A DNA stretch of 64,000 bases from JALORV01 sp963775635 (GCA_963775635.1 CAVZJO010000010.1:192875-256874); one strand, 5' to 3'. Positions 33,772 through 43,310 are shown, counted from the first letter of the stretch. Notes: generated by a model not told the origin, from the sequence alone. Translations and numbers: made by a program.

Positions 33772-35049
33772 ATGAAGGTCCTCGTCGTCGGAGGTGGTGG
33801 ACGCGAGCACGCGCTGGCCTGGAAGATCGCGCAATCGCCGCGCGTGCAGCGTGTCTACGTGGCCCCGGGCAACGGGGGCACGTCGCGCGGCCGCCATTTG
33901 AAGAACGTTCCGCACGACAATCATGAAGCGCTGGCTGACTTCGTCTCCAGCGAAGGCATCGCGCTCACGGTCGTCGGGCCGGAAGCGCCGCTCGCGAGCG
34001 GCATCGTCGACGTGTTTCGCGCACGCGGCCTGCGCGTCTTCGGTCCTACGCGCGCTGCCGCACAGCTCGAGAGTTCGAAGGATTTCGCCAAGGCGTTCAT
34101 GCAACGCCATGGCATTCCCACCGCGGAGTACCGGACGTTCTCCGATGCGGCAGCGGCGCGTGCCTATGTCGCCGAACGCGGCGCTCCGATCGTCGTCAAG
34201 GCCGACGGACTCGCTGCCGGTAAGGGTGTCGTCGTCGCGGCGACCGAGGAGGACGCGAATGCGGCGATCGACTCGATGCTGATCGCCAACACGCTGGGCG
34301 CCAGCGGTGCGCGCGTCGTGATCGAGGATTTCCTGCATGGCGAGGAAGCGAGCTTCATCGTGATGAGCGATGGCCGGCATGCGCTCGCGCTCGCCAGCAG
34401 CCAGGACCACAAGCGTCTTCTCGACGGCGATCGTGGCCCCAATACTGGAGGCATGGGCGCCTATTCGCCCGCGCCGGTGGTGACGCCGACCATTCACGCG
34501 CGCGTGTTGCGAGAGATCATCGGGCCGACGCTGCAAGGCATGGCGTCCGACGGCATCCCGTACACGGGATTCCTGTATGCCGGATTGATGATCGACAGCA
34601 GCGGCCAGGCGCGCACGCTCGAGTTCAACTGCCGAATGGGCGATCCCGAGACCCAGCCGATCATGGCGCGGCTGAAGTCGGACTTCAGCACGCTGCTCGA
34701 TGCGGCCATCGACGGCCGGCTCGACGAGGTCGAGGCTGAGTGGGACCGGCGCACCGCGCTCGGTGTGGTCGTCGCGTCCGCTGGTTATCCGGAGTCGCCG
34801 CGCAAGGGTGATGCGATCACGCGCCTGCCCGAGGACCGCGAGGATTGCGTGACCTTCCACGCTGGTACAACGTTCGACGGTGACACACTGCGGACCAGCG
34901 GGGGACGCGTTCTGTGCGTGACGGCACTCGGCGACACCGTGCGTGCGGCGCAGAAGTGCGCCTACGACGCGGTCGAATCCGTCCAGTTTGAAGGCATGCA
35001 GTTCAGGCACGACATCGGCCATCGCGCGCTGAAGCCGCGCACGCTGTAG
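33772..35049 (+). CDS. purD: phosphoribosylamine-glycine ligase
   Basis: 425 residues. The ATP-grasp enzyme makes glycinamide ribonucleotide in purine synthesis. Seen: MKVLVVGGGGREHALAWKIA at the N-terminus, FMQRHGIPTAEYRTF, the ATP-binding PIVVKADGLAAGKGVVVA, and the PurD signature FNCRMGDPETQPIMARL. Length and motifs are complete. It is normally followed by hemF in related genomes, but here an S9 peptidase gene intervenes. Confidence 0.97.
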   Translation: MKVLVVGGGGREHALAWKIAQSPRVQRVYVAPGNGGTSRGRHLKNVPHDNHEALADFVSSEGIALTVVGPEAPLASGIVDVFRARGLRVFGPTRAAAQLESSKDFAKAFMQRHGIPTAEYRTFSDAAAARAYVAERGAPIVVKADGLAAGKGVVVAATEEDANAAIDSMLIANTLGASGARVVIEDFLHGEEASFIVMSDGRHALALASSQDHKRLLDGDRGPNTGGMGAYSPAPVVTPTIHARVLREIIGPTLQGMASDGIPYTGFLYAGLMIDSSGQARTLEFNCRMGDPETQPIMARLKSDFSTLLDAAIDGRLDEVEAEWDRRTALGVVVASAGYPESPRKGDAITRLPEDREDCVTFHAGTTFDGDTLRTSGGRVLCVTALGDTVRAAQKCAYDAVESVQFEGMQFRHDIGHRALKPRTL

Positions 35050-35112
35050 GCGGGCCACTTTCCAGCCTGCGGCATCCGACACCCTTATTTCCTTCTGCCA
35101 CCGGAATTCTCG

Positions 35113-37158
35113 ATGCGCGACAATCACGGCCCTTTAACCTCGCCGGCAGCGGCTTCGATGAGCACTGTTCCTTATACGGTCGAACAGCACATTGCGCTGA
35201 AACGCGTCACGTCGATCGCACCGGCGCCGGATGGCAGTTGGCTGGCGGTCGCTGTGCAGCGCCTCGATCGCGAAGGCGTGAAGTACGTGTCGGACCTGTG
35301 GAAGGTGCCGACCGACGGCGGTGCCCCCACGCAACTGACGCGCGGAGACAGCAAGGATGCGTCGCCGTGTTTCCGCCGCGACGGCGCGCTCGGTTTCCTG
35401 TCGAACCGGCAACCGACCGAAGTCAAGCCCGACGAAGACGCCGACAAGCGCACGCAGGTGTGGCTGTTGCCCGTCGCCGGCGGTGAGCCGCAGCAATTGA
35501 CCGATGAGCCGCTCGGCGTCGAATCGTTCCGCTTCGCGCGCAACGCCGACGTGCTGGTGCTGCTGGCACCCGTTTTGACGGATGTCGAACACGACAAGCA
35601 GCGCGAAACGGCAAGGGACCGGCGCAAAAAGGGGAGCAGCGCACGCCACTTCCGCACGCAGCCGGTGCGCCACTGGGATCACTGGCTGCACGAGAACGAC
35701 GACATGGCGAATACGCACGCGATCGCGTATGTCGCCGACGGGACCAACCGCGTCGATGTGACGCCCGAGGCCCGGCGAGAACTGTCGGTCGAGCCCTGCT
35801 TCGACCTGTCGGCCGATGGCAGCCAGCTGGCGCTCGCCTGGCAGACGCCGGGCAAGGACCGCGAAACAGATACGTCGATCCGACTGGTGGATCTGGCGAC
35901 ACAGCAGTCGCGCACGCTGGCGGCCGCCGTCAACACCAACCACGACGACCCGCTGTTCTCGCCGGACGGCCGCACGCTGGCCGTCGTGCGCAGCACACGC
36001 TCGTCGACGACCGCGCCGCGCCCGACGTTGACATTGATCGATGTTGCGAGCGGCGCGGCGCGTGAAGTGGGAATGGCGTTCGACGCTTGGCCGCATCCCT
36101 GCGACTGGACGGGCGATGGCAGGCAGATCGTCTTTACCGCCGATCTCGCCGGCCATGTTCCCGTCTTTACCCTCGACGTCAGCAACGACCAGGTCGATCG
36201 GATCACGCTGGCGCGCAGCGCCGGAACGCACAGCGATGTGCGCGTGCTGGCAGACGGCCGCATCGCCGGCATTCGCTCGACGCTGCTCGAGCCGCCGGAA
36301 GCGTTCGCGGTGACCAACCGGCCGGATTCGCCACCGCAGACACTCGCCCGCCTGTCCGGCTTCGCGCTGCCCGACTGGGCGCAGGTCGAACACTGCACTA
36401 CGCCGTCGACCGACGGCACGCCGATCCAGTATCTGATCACGCGCCCAACCAAGGAAGACGGCAAGCGACCGACGCTGCTGTGGATCCACGGCGGGCCGAT
36501 CGGCATGTCGGCCGACGGCTGGCACTGGCGCTGGAATCCGCTACCGGCGGTGGCGGCCGGCTATACAGTCGTGCAGCCGAATCCGCGCGGCTCGACCGGT
36601 TTTGGCCAGGCGTTCGTGCAGGGCATCTGGGGCAACGTCTGGGGCAAGCAGTGTTATGAAGACCTGATGGCGGTCGTCGATGCCGTCGAACGGCGCCCCG
36701 ACGTCGACGCCAGCCGCGTGATGGCAATGGGTGGCAGCTTCGGCGGCTACATGACGAACTGGATCGGCACGCAGACCCGCCGGTTCAAGTGTCTGATCAC
36801 GCATGCCTGCGTGACGACGATGGCGCAATTCACCGGCACCACCGATCACCCGGCCTGGTGGTATCTCGAAATGGGCGGCGAGGATCCATATGCCGACCCG
36901 ACGTCGTTCGACCGCTATGCGCCGATCCGCCATCTCAAGCAGTGGAAGACGCCGGCGTTGATCATTCATGGAGAACTCGACTATCGCTGCCCGATCAGCG
37001 AAGGGCTGAATCTCTTCGAGGCGCTGCAGTACCACGGTGTGGCCAGCGAGTTGCTGGTCTTCCCCGACGAGAACCATTGGATTTTGAAGCCACGCAACAT
37101 CGTCAAGTGGTACGACACGGTGCTCGACTTCATCGGGCGGCATCTCAAACCAGCATGA
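35113..37158 (+). CDS. S9-family (prolyl oligopeptidase/acylaminoacyl) peptidase
   Basis: 681 residues from the first ATG; a start at 35158 (MSTVPYTVEQHIALKR) is equally likely and no strong ribosome site decides. A WD40-like beta-propeller (repeats such as LSADGSQLALAW and FSPDGRTLAVV) fills the first 430 residues. The alpha/beta hydrolase domain has the nucleophile in GGSFGGYM, the acid in IIHGELDYRCP and the histidine in FPDENHWIL. No signal peptide is seen, so it is probably cytoplasmic. It sits between purD and hemF; its stop overlaps a short frame leading into hemF. Confidence 0.9.
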   Translation: MRDNHGPLTSPAAASMSTVPYTVEQHIALKRVTSIAPAPDGSWLAVAVQRLDREGVKYVSDLWKVPTDGGAPTQLTRGDSKDASPCFRRDGALGFLSNRQPTEVKPDEDADKRTQVWLLPVAGGEPQQLTDEPLGVESFRFARNADVLVLLAPVLTDVEHDKQRETARDRRKKGSSARHFRTQPVRHWDHWLHENDDMANTHAIAYVADGTNRVDVTPEARRELSVEPCFDLSADGSQLALAWQTPGKDRETDTSIRLVDLATQQSRTLAAAVNTNHDDPLFSPDGRTLAVVRSTRSSTTAPRPTLTLIDVASGAAREVGMAFDAWPHPCDWTGDGRQIVFTADLAGHVPVFTLDVSNDQVDRITLARSAGTHSDVRVLADGRIAGIRSTLLEPPEAFAVTNRPDSPPQTLARLSGFALPDWAQVEHCTTPSTDGTPIQYLITRPTKEDGKRPTLLWIHGGPIGMSADGWHWRWNPLPAVAAGYTVVQPNPRGSTGFGQAFVQGIWGNVWGKQCYEDLMAVVDAVERRPDVDASRVMAMGGSFGGYMTNWIGTQTRRFKCLITHACVTTMAQFTGTTDHPAWWYLEMGGEDPYADPTSFDRYAPIRHLKQWKTPALIIHGELDYRCPISEGLNLFEALQYHGVASELLVFPDENHWILKPRNIVKWYDTVLDFIGRHLKPA

Positions 37159-37247
37159 GCGACGCCCGGCCGCTCCGAAGGCGCTCGCTCCACCCTCGGG
37201 GGGACGGCGCGCAGCGCCAAGGGGGCAACATGAAAGCGCAGCAGTGA
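37155..37247 (+). other. short coupled frame over a GC-rich intergenic sequence
   Basis: A 30-codon frame starts in ATGA with the peptidase stop and ends overlapping the hemF GTG. Its Arg-rich sequence (MSDARPLRRRSLHPRGDG) and the base pattern CGGGGGGACGGCGCGCAGCG followed by CCAAGGGGG recall dispersed intergenic repeats of Burkholderiales, so it may not code. Even so it could link translation of the two genes. There is no second copy in the window. Confidence 0.3.
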
Positions 37248-38164
37248 GCGAGTTCATCGACTCGCAGTCGGTGCGCGAGTACCTGTTGGGCCTGCAGCAG
37301 CGCATCGTCGACACCTTCGAGCGCCTCGACGCCAAGCCCTTCGTCGCGGACCTGTGGGAAAAGCCGGCCGACGCCCCGCTCGGCGGCGGCGGCCTGACCC
37401 GCATCATCGAAGACGGCGATCTACTCGAGCGCGGCGGTGTCGGCTTCTCGCACGTCGTCGGCAACGGCCTGCCGCCGTCGGCCACCGCCGCACGGCCCGA
37501 ACTCGCCGGCCGCAATTTCGAAGCGATGGGCGTTTCGCTGGTGTTCCATCCACGCAACCCGTACGTGCCGACCGTGCACATGAACGTGCGCTTCTTCATA
37601 GCCAGGGCGAACGGCCAGCCGGACGTGTACTGGTTCGGCGGCGGAATGGACCTCACGCCCTACTACGCTACCGAGGAGGACGCGCGCCACTTTCATGCGG
37701 CGTGCAAGCAGGCGCTGGAACCGTTCGGTGCGGACAAGCATCCGCGCTTCAAGCGCTGGTGCGACGAATACTTCTTCCTCAAGCACCGCAACGAGCCGCG
37801 CGGCATCGGCGGCGTGTTCTTCGACGACTTCAACGAGCTCGGCTTCGAGCGCAGCTTCGCGCTGATGCGCGCGGTCGGCGATGCCTTCCTCGACGCCTAT
37901 GTTCCGATCGTCGAGCGCCGCCGCCAGCATGACTACGGCCCGCGCGAACGCGAGTTCCAGGCGTACCGCCGCGGCCGCTATGTCGAGTTCAACCTTGTGT
38001 ATGACCGCGGCACGCTGTTCGGTCTGCAGTCGGGAGGACGTGCCGAGTCGATCCTGATGTCGATGCCGCCGGTAGTGCATTGGAAGTATGACTGGCATCC
38101 CGAGCCCGGTAGTGCCGAGGCGCGGCTTTATACCGACTTCCTGCGCCCGCGCGAGTGGGTCTGA
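37244..38164 (+). CDS. hemF: oxygen-dependent coproporphyrinogen III oxidase
   Basis: 306 residues from GTG (SEFIDSQSVREYLLGLQQ). The enzyme oxidatively decarboxylates coproporphyrinogen III in haem synthesis. Signature segments: GGGGLTRIIEDG, HPRNPYVPTVHMNVRFF, WFGGGMDLTPYY, RGIGGVFFDDF, and the C-terminal YDRGTLFGLQSGGRAESILM. Complete. nadD begins 16 bases after the stop. Confidence 0.97.
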   Translation: MSEFIDSQSVREYLLGLQQRIVDTFERLDAKPFVADLWEKPADAPLGGGGLTRIIEDGDLLERGGVGFSHVVGNGLPPSATAARPELAGRNFEAMGVSLVFHPRNPYVPTVHMNVRFFIARANGQPDVYWFGGGMDLTPYYATEEDARHFHAACKQALEPFGADKHPRFKRWCDEYFFLKHRNEPRGIGGVFFDDFNELGFERSFALMRAVGDAFLDAYVPIVERRRQHDYGPREREFQAYRRGRYVEFNLVYDRGTLFGLQSGGRAESILMSMPPVVHWKYDWHPEPGSAEARLYTDFLRPREWV

Positions 38165-38180
38165 GACTGGATCGACAGTC

Positions 38181-38861
38181 GTGGATGCCATTGGGTTGCT
38201 CGGCGGAAGCTTCGATCCGATCCATGTCGGACACCTGCAACTGGCGCGCGACGCGCTGGCCAATCTTCCGATTTCGGAAGTGCGGCTGCTGCCAGCCGCG
38301 CAGGCATGGCAAAAGGAGCCGCTGACCGAGCCAGCGCACCGGTCCGCCATGGCGAAGCTGGCGATCGACGGCGAGCTGCCTTTCACCCGGCGCCGAATGG
38401 TGCTCGACCTGCGCGAGATCGACCGCGGCGGACCGACCTACACGGTCGACACGCTGCGCGAGTTGCGCAGAACCCTGGGCGACGAGATGCCGCTGGTGCT
38501 GATCATGGGTGCCGATCAGTTTGAGCGATTCGACACATGGCGCGAGTGGGAACGCATTCCCGACCTTGCCCACCTGGCCGTGGCGCGCCGACCCGGTTCC
38601 AGCTCCCCACTGAACGCAAACCTGCAGCGACTACGTGACCAGCGCTACCTGAAGTACGCGGCAGATCTAACTGACACGCCGGCCGGCCATGTCGTCGACC
38701 TCGCGATGACTCCGGTCGACGCCTCGGCCACCGAGATCCGCGCGCTGCTGGAGCAGCCCGCCTCCGCCGACAGCGCGCAACGCATTGCCGCGCTGGTTCC
38801 CCCTGCAGTGCTCGACTATATTCGCGCGCATCACCTCTACGCCGGGCCGCATGGACATTAG
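38181..38861 (+). CDS. nadD: nicotinate-nucleotide adenylyltransferase
   Basis: 226 residues from GTG at 38181 (VDAIGLLGGSFDPIHVGH). The nucleotidyltransferase motif GGSFDPIHVGHL and the ISATEIRALL-like STEIR region (DASATEIRALLEQ) are present, with GADQFERFDTWREWE as the NaMN site. It makes deamido-NAD from nicotinate mononucleotide. An upstream frame that overlaps hemF is not used. It overlaps rsfS by 11 bases. Confidence 0.95.
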   Translation: MDAIGLLGGSFDPIHVGHLQLARDALANLPISEVRLLPAAQAWQKEPLTEPAHRSAMAKLAIDGELPFTRRRMVLDLREIDRGGPTYTVDTLRELRRTLGDEMPLVLIMGADQFERFDTWREWERIPDLAHLAVARRPGSSSPLNANLQRLRDQRYLKYAADLTDTPAGHVVDLAMTPVDASATEIRALLEQPASADSAQRIAALVPPAVLDYIRAHHLYAGPHGH

Positions 38862-39252
38862 GAAGCTGCAGCGCGTCATCGTCGACGCACTCGAGGACGT
38901 CAAGGGCCACGACATCAAGGTCTACAACACCGCGCAGCTCTCGGACATGTTCGATCGCGTCATCATCGCCAGCGGCACCTCGAACCGGCAGACGCGCGCG
39001 CTGGCCTCGTCGGTTTCCGAGAAGGTCAAGCAGGCAGGCGGCACGGTCGTCAGCACCGAAGGCGAGGACACCGGCGACTGGGTGCTGGTCGATTGCGGCG
39101 ATGCGATCGTGCACATCCTGCAACCGAGCATCCGCGCGTACTACAACCTCGAGGAGATCTGGGGTGACAAACCGGTGCGACTCAAGTCCGCTCAACCGCT
39201 GTCGATAGCGGGTAAGACAACCCGAAAAGCGCCCGCGCGCAAGCCGGCCTGA
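38851..39252 (+). CDS. rsfS: ribosomal silencing factor
   Basis: 133 residues. The RsfS/Iojap fold shows KVYNTAQLSDMFDRVIIASG, SNRQTRALASSV, GDWVLVDCGDAIVHI and YYNLEEIWGD. The protein binds ribosomal protein uL14 and blocks subunit joining in poor conditions. The C-terminal basic tail (KTTRKAPARKPA) is longer than usual. Overlaps nadD and is followed by rlmH after 29 bases. Confidence 0.95.
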   Translation: MDIRKLQRVIVDALEDVKGHDIKVYNTAQLSDMFDRVIIASGTSNRQTRALASSVSEKVKQAGGTVVSTEGEDTGDWVLVDCGDAIVHILQPSIRAYYNLEEIWGDKPVRLKSAQPLSIAGKTTRKAPARKPA

Positions 39253-39281
39253 CACCGGAAACGCAGCCGCACAAGCGTCCG

Positions 39282-39755
39282 GTGAAGATCTCGATCGTGG
39301 CGATCGGGCACAAGCAGCCAGCGTGGGCGGGCGCTGCGGTGAACGATTTTCTGAGCCGCTTTCCGGCGGATTTCAAGGTGGAACTGAAGGAACTCAAGGC
39401 CGAGCCGCGCTCCGCTCGCAGCGACACCGGACAACGGTCGCGCGCCGCCGAGGCCGTGCGGCTGCGCGCCGCCGTGCCGTCCGGAACGACGGTCGTCGCG
39501 CTGGACGAAAGAGGGCGCGACTGCACCACGAGTCAGCTCGCCGAAATGATCGAGCGCTGGCGCGCCAACGGCGAATCGGTGGCCTTCGTCATCGGCGGAC
39601 CCGATGGCCTGGACGAGCAGTTCAAACGACAGGCCGCATGGCAGCTGCGGCTGTCGAGTCTGACGCTGCCGCACGCGCTCGCGCGCGTCGTGCTCGCCGA
39701 ACAGCTTTACCGTGCGTGGTCGATCATCGCGCGGCATCCGTACCACCGCGCCTGA
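39282..39755 (+). CDS. rlmH: 23S rRNA pseudouridine-1915 N3-methyltransferase
   Basis: 157 residues from GTG. SPOUT-class methyltransferase: ALDERGRDCTTSQLAEMIER, the SAM-binding AFVIGGPDGLDEQ, and the C-terminal LAEQLYRAWSIIARHPYHRA are diagnostic. It acts on the assembled ribosome. The stop shares a base with the maf start (TGATG). Confidence 0.96.
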   Translation: MKISIVAIGHKQPAWAGAAVNDFLSRFPADFKVELKELKAEPRSARSDTGQRSRAAEAVRLRAAVPSGTTVVALDERGRDCTTSQLAEMIERWRANGESVAFVIGGPDGLDEQFKRQAAWQLRLSSLTLPHALARVVLAEQLYRAWSIIARHPYHRA

Positions 39756-40366
39756 TGCCGGGGACCGTCTACCTGGCTTCGCGCAGCCCGCGACGACGGG
39801 AGCTGCTGAAGCAGATCGGGATCCGGTTCGATCCGCTGCTGCTGCGGCTCGCATCGCCGCGCGGCCCGGACATCGACGAAGCGCAGCACGACGGCGAATC
39901 ACCGGCCGAATACGTCGTGCGCACGGCACGCGAAAAGGCCGCGTTCGGCCTCGAAGTGCTGGCGATGCGATCGATGCTGTTTCGTCCGGTGCTGGCGGCC
40001 GACACCATCGTGATCGTCGATGACCGGGTTCTGGCGAAGCCGACCGACCCCAAGCAGGCGGCCGAGTTTCTGCGCGCACTCTCCGGCCGCACGCATGAAG
40101 TCCGTACCGCGGTCGCTCTGGCGATCCAGGGACCGCTGCTGAGCGCCACCTCAGTATCGACCGTCACGTTTCGCACGCTCGACGAGGCGGAGATCAAGCG
40201 CTACTGCGCGACCACGGAGCCCTACGACAAGGCCGGCGGCTACGGCATCCAGGGCCTCGCGGCCCTGTTCGTCGAGCGCATCGAAGGCAGCTACACCGGC
40301 GTGATGGGGCTGCCGCTGTTCGAAACCGGGCGGATGCTGGCGCAGGCGGGCATCAAGGTGTTCTGA
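39755..40366 (+). CDS. maf: Maf-like nucleoside triphosphate pyrophosphatase
   Basis: 203 residues starting MPGTVYLASRSPRRRELLKQ, the Maf hallmark. The catalytic Asp/Lys motif is seen in AADTIVIVDDRVLAKP, and EPYDKAGGYGIQG and IEGSYTGVMGLPL are complete. It hydrolyses non-canonical or pyrimidine nucleoside triphosphates. Translationally coupled to rlmH. In relatives rng usually follows directly; here 1.4 kb is inserted. Confidence 0.94.
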   Translation: MPGTVYLASRSPRRRELLKQIGIRFDPLLLRLASPRGPDIDEAQHDGESPAEYVVRTAREKAAFGLEVLAMRSMLFRPVLAADTIVIVDDRVLAKPTDPKQAAEFLRALSGRTHEVRTAVALAIQGPLLSATSVSTVTFRTLDEAEIKRYCATTEPYDKAGGYGIQGLAALFVERIEGSYTGVMGLPLFETGRMLAQAGIKVF

Positions 40367-40498
40367 CAGGCGGCGTCGCACGCCGATCGCGGTAGCCACG
40401 TTTCCTTCGCGCGTGCTGCGTAGCTTGACCTGAACCCGCAGGCGGCTGTCGGCCGAGACGACGTTGACGAAGTTCGGGCATTTCGCCATAAAGCGATC

Positions 40499-41719
40499 AT
40501 GTCCGTAAGTCAGACAATCGCGTCGACGCGAGCCGAAACACCGGTCGGGGAAACATCAAGCCGGCCCGATGCGCTGCGTTCTGTTCCCATGCGATGGATC
40601 AAGAGCCCGGCCTGGGATCTCGTTTGGATCCTGAATGCGCTGTGGTTGGCCCCCCTGGTCCTTCTGCTGGCGCGGGGTCATGACGACGTGCGCGCCAGCC
40701 CGGTAGACGGGCTTTTCTTCGCCCTCACGGTGCCTCTGTGGTTCGGCCACCGCGTCTCGTCGGCCTGGCTGGCCTACGCGACCCCGGCGTACCGCCCGCT
40801 GCTCGCCAAGCAGCGCCTGCGCTTCGTCGTGGCCCCGTTGGCCATCGCCGTCGCGTGCTTCGCCGTGCTGTTGGCTCCCGAAAGCGTGCTGCCGATGCCG
40901 CTGACCGAACGCGTGGTCTGGCTCGCTGTCTTGGACTACCTCTTGGTGAGCTACCACTTTGCCGCGCAGCACTTCGGGCTGCTCAGCCTCTACCGTGCAC
41001 GCGCGGGACGAGCATCGGAGGCGACCACGCGACGGCTCGATCGGTGGTACGCGTTGGTCGTGGGCGGCGGTTTCGTCGTGCTGGCAGAGGCCCTGGCCGG
41101 ATCGATTTCCTTCCAGGACCGTTGGATCGATCCGCTGCTGGGAGCGGTCGGCGCGGACCTGTTCGCGCGCACGCTACGCGATGGCGGCATCGTCCTTGTC
41201 GTGATCCTAACCGCCCTGATGCTGCGCGTCGAAGTGCGCTCGCAGCGCCCATCGCTTCCGCGCGTAGCCTACGTTCTCGGAATCTCGGCCATGGTGCTGT
41301 TCGCCTTCCTGGCGCGCGACCCCTTCCTGTTCGTTGTGCTGTGGAGCGTGCAGCATTGGACCGCCGCGATGGGACTCACCTCGCTCGCGGCTTCCGGTGG
41401 GACCCAGGAGCCTGCGACGCATTGGCAGCGGCTGTTGGCGCCCATCAATCGGCGCGGCTGGGCAGTGCTGCTCGTGCTCGCCGTAGTCTCGACCTTGTTG
41501 CTACCGCTGCTGGAGGTGGAAGCCGTGGCTGATGAAAACGTCTACGCCGACCGCGTCTTCGGCGACGCAGCGTGGTGGCTGCGCTCCTCGCCCTTCGTAC
41601 CGGCGCTGTTGGCGTTGGGGTTCGCGTCCGCCTTCATCCACTACCTGCTGGATCGCGCTGCCTTCCGCTTCTCCTCGCCCGACGTGAGGCAGGCCGCCCG
41701 CGGCTTGCTGCAGTCATAA
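40499..41719 (+). CDS. polytopic membrane protein with histidine motifs, unknown function
   Basis: 406 residues with about nine membrane helices. Histidines cluster in or beside helices: WFGHRVSS, SYHFAAQHFGLLSLYR (HX4H), LWSVQHWTAAMG and FIHYLLDRAAFRFS. This recalls metal-dependent membrane enzymes, but I do not recognise the family. The start may be ATG 40499 or MRWIKSPAW at 40589. It lies between maf and rng, normally adjacent in relatives, so it is an insertion into a conserved block. The 132 bases before it hold no convincing gene. Confidence 0.75.
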   Translation: MSVSQTIASTRAETPVGETSSRPDALRSVPMRWIKSPAWDLVWILNALWLAPLVLLLARGHDDVRASPVDGLFFALTVPLWFGHRVSSAWLAYATPAYRPLLAKQRLRFVVAPLAIAVACFAVLLAPESVLPMPLTERVVWLAVLDYLLVSYHFAAQHFGLLSLYRARAGRASEATTRRLDRWYALVVGGGFVVLAEALAGSISFQDRWIDPLLGAVGADLFARTLRDGGIVLVVILTALMLRVEVRSQRPSLPRVAYVLGISAMVLFAFLARDPFLFVVLWSVQHWTAAMGLTSLAASGGTQEPATHWQRLLAPINRRGWAVLLVLAVVSTLLLPLLEVEAVADENVYADRVFGDAAWWLRSSPFVPALLALGFASAFIHYLLDRAAFRFSSPDVRQAARGLLQS

Positions 41720-41833
41720 CTCTTTCGCCAGTAGCGGCCCTCGGCGCGATATGAGTGTCATCGCGCGTCGCGCGGTCGGCGACCCGCAGGGTCGCGTCCG
41801 TGAGCGCACATCGTTGCGTACACTCGCGACGCC

Positions 41834-43291
41834 ATGGAAGACATCCTGATCAACATCACCCCGCAGGAGACGCGGGTCGCCGTGCTGAACGCCGGCGTCG
41901 TTCAGGAGTTGCACGTCGAGCGTAGTGCGCTGCGCGGGCTCGTCGGCAACATCTTCCTCGGGCGCGTGGCGCGAGTGCTGCCGGGCATGCAGTCGGCGTT
42001 CATCGACATCGGCCTCGAGCGTGCCGCCTTCCTGCACGTGGCCGACATCTGGGAGTACCGGCAGTTCACGCAGGAAAAGCCGCCGCCGATCGAGCGTCTG
42101 ATCCACGAAGGCGACACGGTGCTGGTGCAGGTCGTCAAGGATCCGATCGGAACGAAGGGCGCGCGATTGTCGACACAGGTCAGCCTGGCCGGGCGCATGC
42201 TCGTCTACCTGCCGCAGGACCCGCACATCGGCATATCGCAGCGGATCGAGGACGAGGCCGAGCGCATGCTGTTGCGCGAAAGGCTCAGACGGCTGGTGCC
42301 GCCGGACGAGCGAGGCGGGTACATCGTCCGCACCAGCGCCGAGGATGCGAGCGAAGAAGACCTGACCAGCGATCTCGCGTATCTGCGCGTGCTGTGGGGC
42401 CGCATCCTCGAGCGGCGCGCGGCGAGCACCGCGCCGTCGATGCTCTACCAGGAACTATCGCTTGCGCAGCGCGTGCTGCGCGACATCGCGACCGAGGAAA
42501 CGACGACGATCCACGTCGACTCGCGCGAGAACTTCCAGAAGCTCGAGCAGTTCGCGATCCAGTTCGTCCCGCGCGTAGCGGGCAAGCTCGCGCACTACAC
42601 CGGCGAGCGGCCGTTGTTCGACCTGTATTCGATCGACGCCGAGATCGAGCGCGCGCTCGGCCGGCGTGTCGAGCTGAAATCGGGCGGATACCTGATCATC
42701 GACCAGACCGAGGCGATGACGACGATCGACGTCAACACCGGCGGCTACGTCGGCACGCGCAACTTCGACGACACCATCTATAAGACGAACCTCGAGGCCT
42801 CGCAGGCCATCGCGCGACAGCTGCGGCTGCGCAACCTCGGCGGCATCATCATCGTCGACTTCATCGACATGATGAATGCCGAGCACCGCGACGCGGTGCT
42901 TGCAGAATTCAAGAAGGCGCTGGCGCGGGACCGCACGCGCATGACCGTCAGCGGCTTCACCCAGCTCGGACTGGTCGAGATGACACGCAAGCGCACGCGC
43001 GAATCGCTGGCACATGTGCTGTGCGAACAATGCCCCGTGTGCCTGGGACGCGGCGAACTGAAGACCGCCCGCACGGTGTGCTTCGAGATCCTGCGCGAGA
43101 TCCTGCGCGAGGCGCGTCAGTTCGACGAGACGCGCGAATTCCGCATCCTCGCCTCGCAGACCGTGATCGACTTGTTCCTCGAGGAGGAATCACAGGCGCT
43201 GGCCATGCTGTCCGACTTCATCGGTAAGCCGGTGTCGATGCAGGTCGAATCGATCTATCACCAGGAGCAGTACGACATCGTGCTGATGTGA
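41834..43291 (+). CDS. rng: ribonuclease G
   Basis: 485 residues. The S1 domain (VGNIFLGRVARVLPGMQSAF, IDIGLERAAFLHVADI), the RNase E/G catalytic part (MTTIDVNTGGYVGTRNFDDT, IIIVDFIDMM, with metal-binding Asp residues) and a zinc-link cysteine pair in CEQCPVCLGRG are present. It processes 16S rRNA 5' ends and degrades mRNA. The length matches RNase G, without the RNase E scaffold tail. It ends the conserved housekeeping block. Confidence 0.96.
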   Translation: MEDILINITPQETRVAVLNAGVVQELHVERSALRGLVGNIFLGRVARVLPGMQSAFIDIGLERAAFLHVADIWEYRQFTQEKPPPIERLIHEGDTVLVQVVKDPIGTKGARLSTQVSLAGRMLVYLPQDPHIGISQRIEDEAERMLLRERLRRLVPPDERGGYIVRTSAEDASEEDLTSDLAYLRVLWGRILERRAASTAPSMLYQELSLAQRVLRDIATEETTTIHVDSRENFQKLEQFAIQFVPRVAGKLAHYTGERPLFDLYSIDAEIERALGRRVELKSGGYLIIDQTEAMTTIDVNTGGYVGTRNFDDTIYKTNLEASQAIARQLRLRNLGGIIIVDFIDMMNAEHRDAVLAEFKKALARDRTRMTVSGFTQLGLVEMTRKRTRESLAHVLCEQCPVCLGRGELKTARTVCFEILREILREARQFDETREFRILASQTVIDLFLEEESQALAMLSDFIGKPVSMQVESIYHQEQYDIVLM

Positions 43292-43310
43292 TCCGGGGCC
43301 GCGAACGCGA

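Noticed and set aside
35134..36525. 463-codon minus-strand frame opposite the S9 peptidase
   Set aside because: Arg/Gln/His-rich composition typical of antisense frames; the plus-strand peptidase is clear.
40370..40489. Minus-strand stretch starting MAKCPNFVNVVSADSRLR between maf and the membrane protein
   Set aside because: It looks mildly protein-like but runs straight into the antisense of maf. It may be a fragment of a lost gene, but no family could be named.
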